This document shows, one piece after another, positions 61,909 to 64,000 of a stretch of DNA of 64,000 nt. Each line of letters begins with the position of its first letter. The first letter of the stretch is position 1. A program made the position numbers and the translations under genes. The DNA is from JACMJL01 sp963791805 (GTDB taxonomy: Bacteria > Bacillota > Clostridia > Clostridiales > Clostridiaceae): positions 496,001-560,000 of the forward strand of contig CAWBTU010000006.1 of the NCBI GenBank assembly GCA_963791805.1. The letters run 5' to 3'. The notes under the pieces are model-generated. The model saw only the letters and a program-made list of their open reading frames with translations. It was not told the DNA's origin and did no database searches.

Positions 61909-63077
61909 GTATTTTTGTAGAAGTAGATTATGGAAGTCTAAATAAAATTAATGAAGAATTATGCGGTGATAAAGTTGAGATAATTAGAACCGAAGAATTT
62001 ATGCTTATTGTATTAGCTGATGGGTTGGGAAGCGGTGTAAAAGCAAATATCTTAGCTACTTTAACCAGTAAAATTATAGGAACTATGCTTTCCATGGGCT
62101 CTAGTATTGATGAATGTGTTGAAACTATTATCAACACATTACCTGTTTGCAATGAAAGAGGAATTGCGTATTCAACCTTTTCTATTGTACAGATATATAA
62201 TTCTGGTGAGTGCTATGTGGTTGAATTTGATAATCCATCAATAATTAGACTTAGAAAAGGAACCTTTGTAGATTTAGATCCAATTACTAGAGAGATAAAC
62301 GGGAAATTAATAAAAGAAAGTAGATTTTCTGTTACAACAGATGATGTGCTTGTTTTAGTTAGTGATGGGGCAATTCATGCAGGCGTGGGGCATATTCTAA
62401 ACCTTGGTTGGCAATGGGAAAATATCAGGGATTACTTAGTGCGAATTTATAGAAAAGATATTTCTGCAAAAAATATCTCTAAACTTTTATTAGAGGTTTG
62501 CTATAATTTATATGCAAAAAAACCTGGAGACGATACAACAGTCATAACTGTTAAAGCAAGAAGCTGCTTACAGGTTACTGTGATGATTGGACCGCCACTA
62601 GATTCTAAAAAAGATAAAACTATTGTAAATAGGTTAATAAGATCAGAAGGTAAAAAAGTGGTTTGTGGGGGTACTACCTCTCAGATAGTAGCTAGAGAGC
62701 TGAAAAAAGAAGTTAAAACAAGTTTTGATTATTTCGATGAAGGTATACCACCAACAGCGGAAATTGAAGGTATAGACTTAACCACAGAAGGCATTTTGAC
62801 TATAGATAAAGCATTAGAATATGCTAAAAGATACATTTCACCGGACAGTAATATAACGGATTTTTTGGATTTTAATAAGCAGGATGGTGCTTCGAAGCTG
62901 GCTAAACTTTTAATTGAAGAAAGTACTTCCGTGAGTTTTATGGTTGGAAGAGCTATGAATCCAGCACATCAAAATTTAGGGTTTCCTTATGATTTGGCTA
63001 TTAAATTAAATTTTGTAGAGGATATGGCTAGTTGTTTAAGACAATTAGGTAAAAAGGTTACAGTAGAATATTTTTAG
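61905..63077 (+). CDS. SpoIIE/PP2C-type serine phosphatase of the sensory hydrogenase operon
   Basis: 390 aa, ATGA overlap with the hydrogenase homologue. Phosphatase motifs are LADGLGSG (about 37-44), VSDGAIHAG and GDDTTVITVKA, with the metal-binding aspartates present. A C-terminal 170-residue extension (MIGPPLDS onward) with CGGTTSQIVA is typical of phosphatases found beside group C hydrogenases. It presumably dephosphorylates an unknown Ser/Thr target according to the H2 signal. Confidence 0.88.
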   Translation: MSIFVEVDYGSLNKINEELCGDKVEIIRTEEFMLIVLADGLGSGVKANILATLTSKIIGTMLSMGSSIDECVETIINTLPVCNERGIAYSTFSIVQIYNSGECYVVEFDNPSIIRLRKGTFVDLDPITREINGKLIKESRFSVTTDDVLVLVSDGAIHAGVGHILNLGWQWENIRDYLVRIYRKDISAKNISKLLLEVCYNLYAKKPGDDTTVITVKARSCLQVTVMIGPPLDSKKDKTIVNRLIRSEGKKVVCGGTTSQIVARELKKEVKTSFDYFDEGIPPTAEIEGIDLTTEGILTIDKALEYAKRYISPDSNITDFLDFNKQDGASKLAKLLIEESTSVSFMVGRAMNPAHQNLGFPYDLAIKLNFVEDMASCLRQLGKKVTVEYF

Positions 63078-63102
63078 TTTAGATTGTAAGTGAGGAATAA
63101 AA

Positions 63103-64000
63103 ATGGGTAATTTGATGAAAACAATTGTACTAAAAATTCATAATCCAAGTGCGAGAAAAAAATCAATAATAGAAGAAGCTATGCATAATTACACTTTAGC
63201 ATTTCAATTTCTCTTAGATAAAGGTAAGGAAGAAATTAAAGATATTGAAATGAACTATTGTGATAAGAATGGAATGTATAGCGCTAGAAGTATTTCGAAA
63301 TGGGTTGGAACCAGTCTAAGTTCTATGCTTAATGAATATGAAGTTGAGCCATTTAAAGATTCATTAAAAATTGATTTTGCAGCTACTTTAGCAGGACACT
63401 TGAATTTGATTAAAACAGGACAATATTCAGATTACCCCATTGCTTATATTAACAGTGAAGAGTTAGATTTTGAATATGATAAATTAACCACAGAATTTAT
63501 TAACGGCGATAAAGAAGAGGAATTTTCTCTAAAAAAAATCAATAGATTGTTAAATAAAAGCGAGAATTTAAGGCCTATATTCTTTTGTAGGTATGCAACA
63601 AATAGAAATTATTGTATTTTGTATGATCCTATAAAAAACAAGTACTTTTTAAAAGTGTATTTGATGAATTCTAGAAACAAAAATAGAAAGGCTTTTGAAA
63701 ATAATTCAAAGAATATAATTAGATATATGAATGAAAACAAAGAATTGTTTAAAGTTTATGGGAAGAAAGAAGGTTTTTTAATTCTGCCTTTATCTTTTGG
63801 GGCATGGCAAGAAGGATACTTAAAGCAAGCTTTTGAAAAGCCAGCTACAATAAAAACAGCTAGAATTTTCAAAAAGAAAAATGATTATTATATTTCAATT
63901 AATATTGAAATGGATGAACCTAAAAAGGTTGAAACTGACAAATTTATGAGTATTACAAGGGGATTAGAGAACACAATAAATTATTCAATTGTTAACAAAA
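63103..64000 (+). CDS. TnpB/Cas12-like protein, RuvC-I Asp replaced by Thr, cut by window end
   Basis: 299 residues visible. N-terminus TIVLKIHNPSARKKSIIEEA followed by NYTLAFQFLLDK matches the opening wedge strand and helix of TnpB/OrfB. A helical middle (about 60-210) has YSARSISKWV and DSLKIDFAATLAGHL. A second wedge-like part has LILPLSFG, IKTARIFKKKNDYYISINIE and then FMSITRGLENTINYSIV at the place of RuvC-I (usual form xxGIDxGxxN). The catalytic Asp position is Thr285. GAGGA lies 7 nt upstream and the gap to the phosphatase is 25 bp with no visible promoter, so it belongs to the operon. RuvC-II, zinc ribbon, RuvC-III and any guide RNA lie beyond the window. A nuclease-dead, RNA-guided binder like TldR proteins is the leading idea; a decayed transposon gene is the alternative. 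Confidence 0.65.
   Translation, partial: MGNLMKTIVLKIHNPSARKKSIIEEAMHNYTLAFQFLLDKGKEEIKDIEMNYCDKNGMYSARSISKWVGTSLSSMLNEYEVEPFKDSLKIDFAATLAGHLNLIKTGQYSDYPIAYINSEELDFEYDKLTTEFINGDKEEEFSLKKINRLLNKSENLRPIFFCRYATNRNYCILYDPIKNKYFLKVYLMNSRNKNRKAFENNSKNIIRYMNENKELFKVYGKKEGFLILPLSFGAWQEGYLKQAFEKPATIKTARIFKKKNDYYISINIEMDEPKKVETDKFMSITRGLENTINYSIVNK

Noticed and set aside
63103..64000. Active transposon-encoded TnpB
   Set aside because: RuvC-I Asp is Thr in the visible frame, no TnpA or IS200-type end is seen upstream, and the gene is tightly spaced behind the phosphatase. The downstream side is unseen, so this is a provisional rejection.

Overview
The window is AT-rich (roughly 30% G+C by eye) Gram-positive DNA. 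Strong GGAGG ribosome sites, AT-rich codon choice, two [FeFe]-hydrogenase-type genes and several oxygen-sensitive iron-sulfur systems point to a strictly anaerobic clostridium, probably Clostridium sensu stricto. No rRNA, tRNA, CRISPR array or complete insertion sequence was seen.

Left part, 1-43.3 kb: an array of paralogous cassettes from the 2-hydroxyacyl-CoA dehydratase / benzoyl-CoA reductase / double-cubane-cluster superfamily. It holds six beta subunits (about 385-393 aa), six alpha subunits (about 575-581 aa, with an unusual Lys-rich N-terminal extension), five ASKHA-type ATPase activators (267-271 aa, HgdC-like) and a conserved 49-52 aa protein downstream of activators or alpha subunits. 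Around these lie two CooC-like ATPases, a free-standing protein resembling the middle domain of acetyl-CoA synthase, and two approximately 890-aa iron-sulfur/FAD NAD(P)H oxidoreductases. Four AcoR-like sigma-54 activators (GAF-PAS-AAA+-Fis HTH) are each divergent from a target operon. Eight sigma-54 (-24/-12) promoters with exact GG-N10-GC spacing drive the plus-strand genes. Upstream lie sequence repeats at about 21-bp spacing that differ from regulator to regulator (GTAAC, GTAAA, GTAAT, GTGTAT). Four transcripts share a structured leader element before the first gene. No CoA-transferase, CoA-ligase, Etf or acyl-CoA dehydrogenase lies in the window, so this does not look like an ordinary amino-acid fermentation locus. 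The substrates are unknown. My working model is a set of ATP-driven low-potential reductases, each switched on by its own small-molecule sensor, with shared electron delivery and metallocluster assembly.

The array is evolving by duplication. Two activators are nearly identical, 33.3-34.1 kb is a graveyard of cassette fragments, and three genes are broken by one-base frameshifts that each sit in a homopolymer forming a textbook -1 slippery heptamer.

Right part, 43.7-64 kb: pyruvate carboxylase and MsrA; a CheY plus CheX-like pair; a minus-strand lipid/envelope operon (GT4 glycosyltransferase, LPG-synthase-type flippase domain, PAP2 phosphatase); and a three-gene signalling operon (membrane CheA-like kinase with a CheX-like tail, receiver-STAS protein, HD-GYP phosphodiesterase). 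A minus-strand [FeFe] hydrogenase with a thioredoxin-like ferredoxin follows. The last operon holds a sensory (HydS-like, PAS-containing) hydrogenase homologue and a SpoIIE/PP2C phosphatase. Only 25 bp after the phosphatase begins a TnpB/Cas12-like protein, cut by the window end, whose first RuvC aspartate is replaced by Thr. This possible nuclease-dead RNA-guided protein inside a hydrogen-sensing operon is the most striking single observation.
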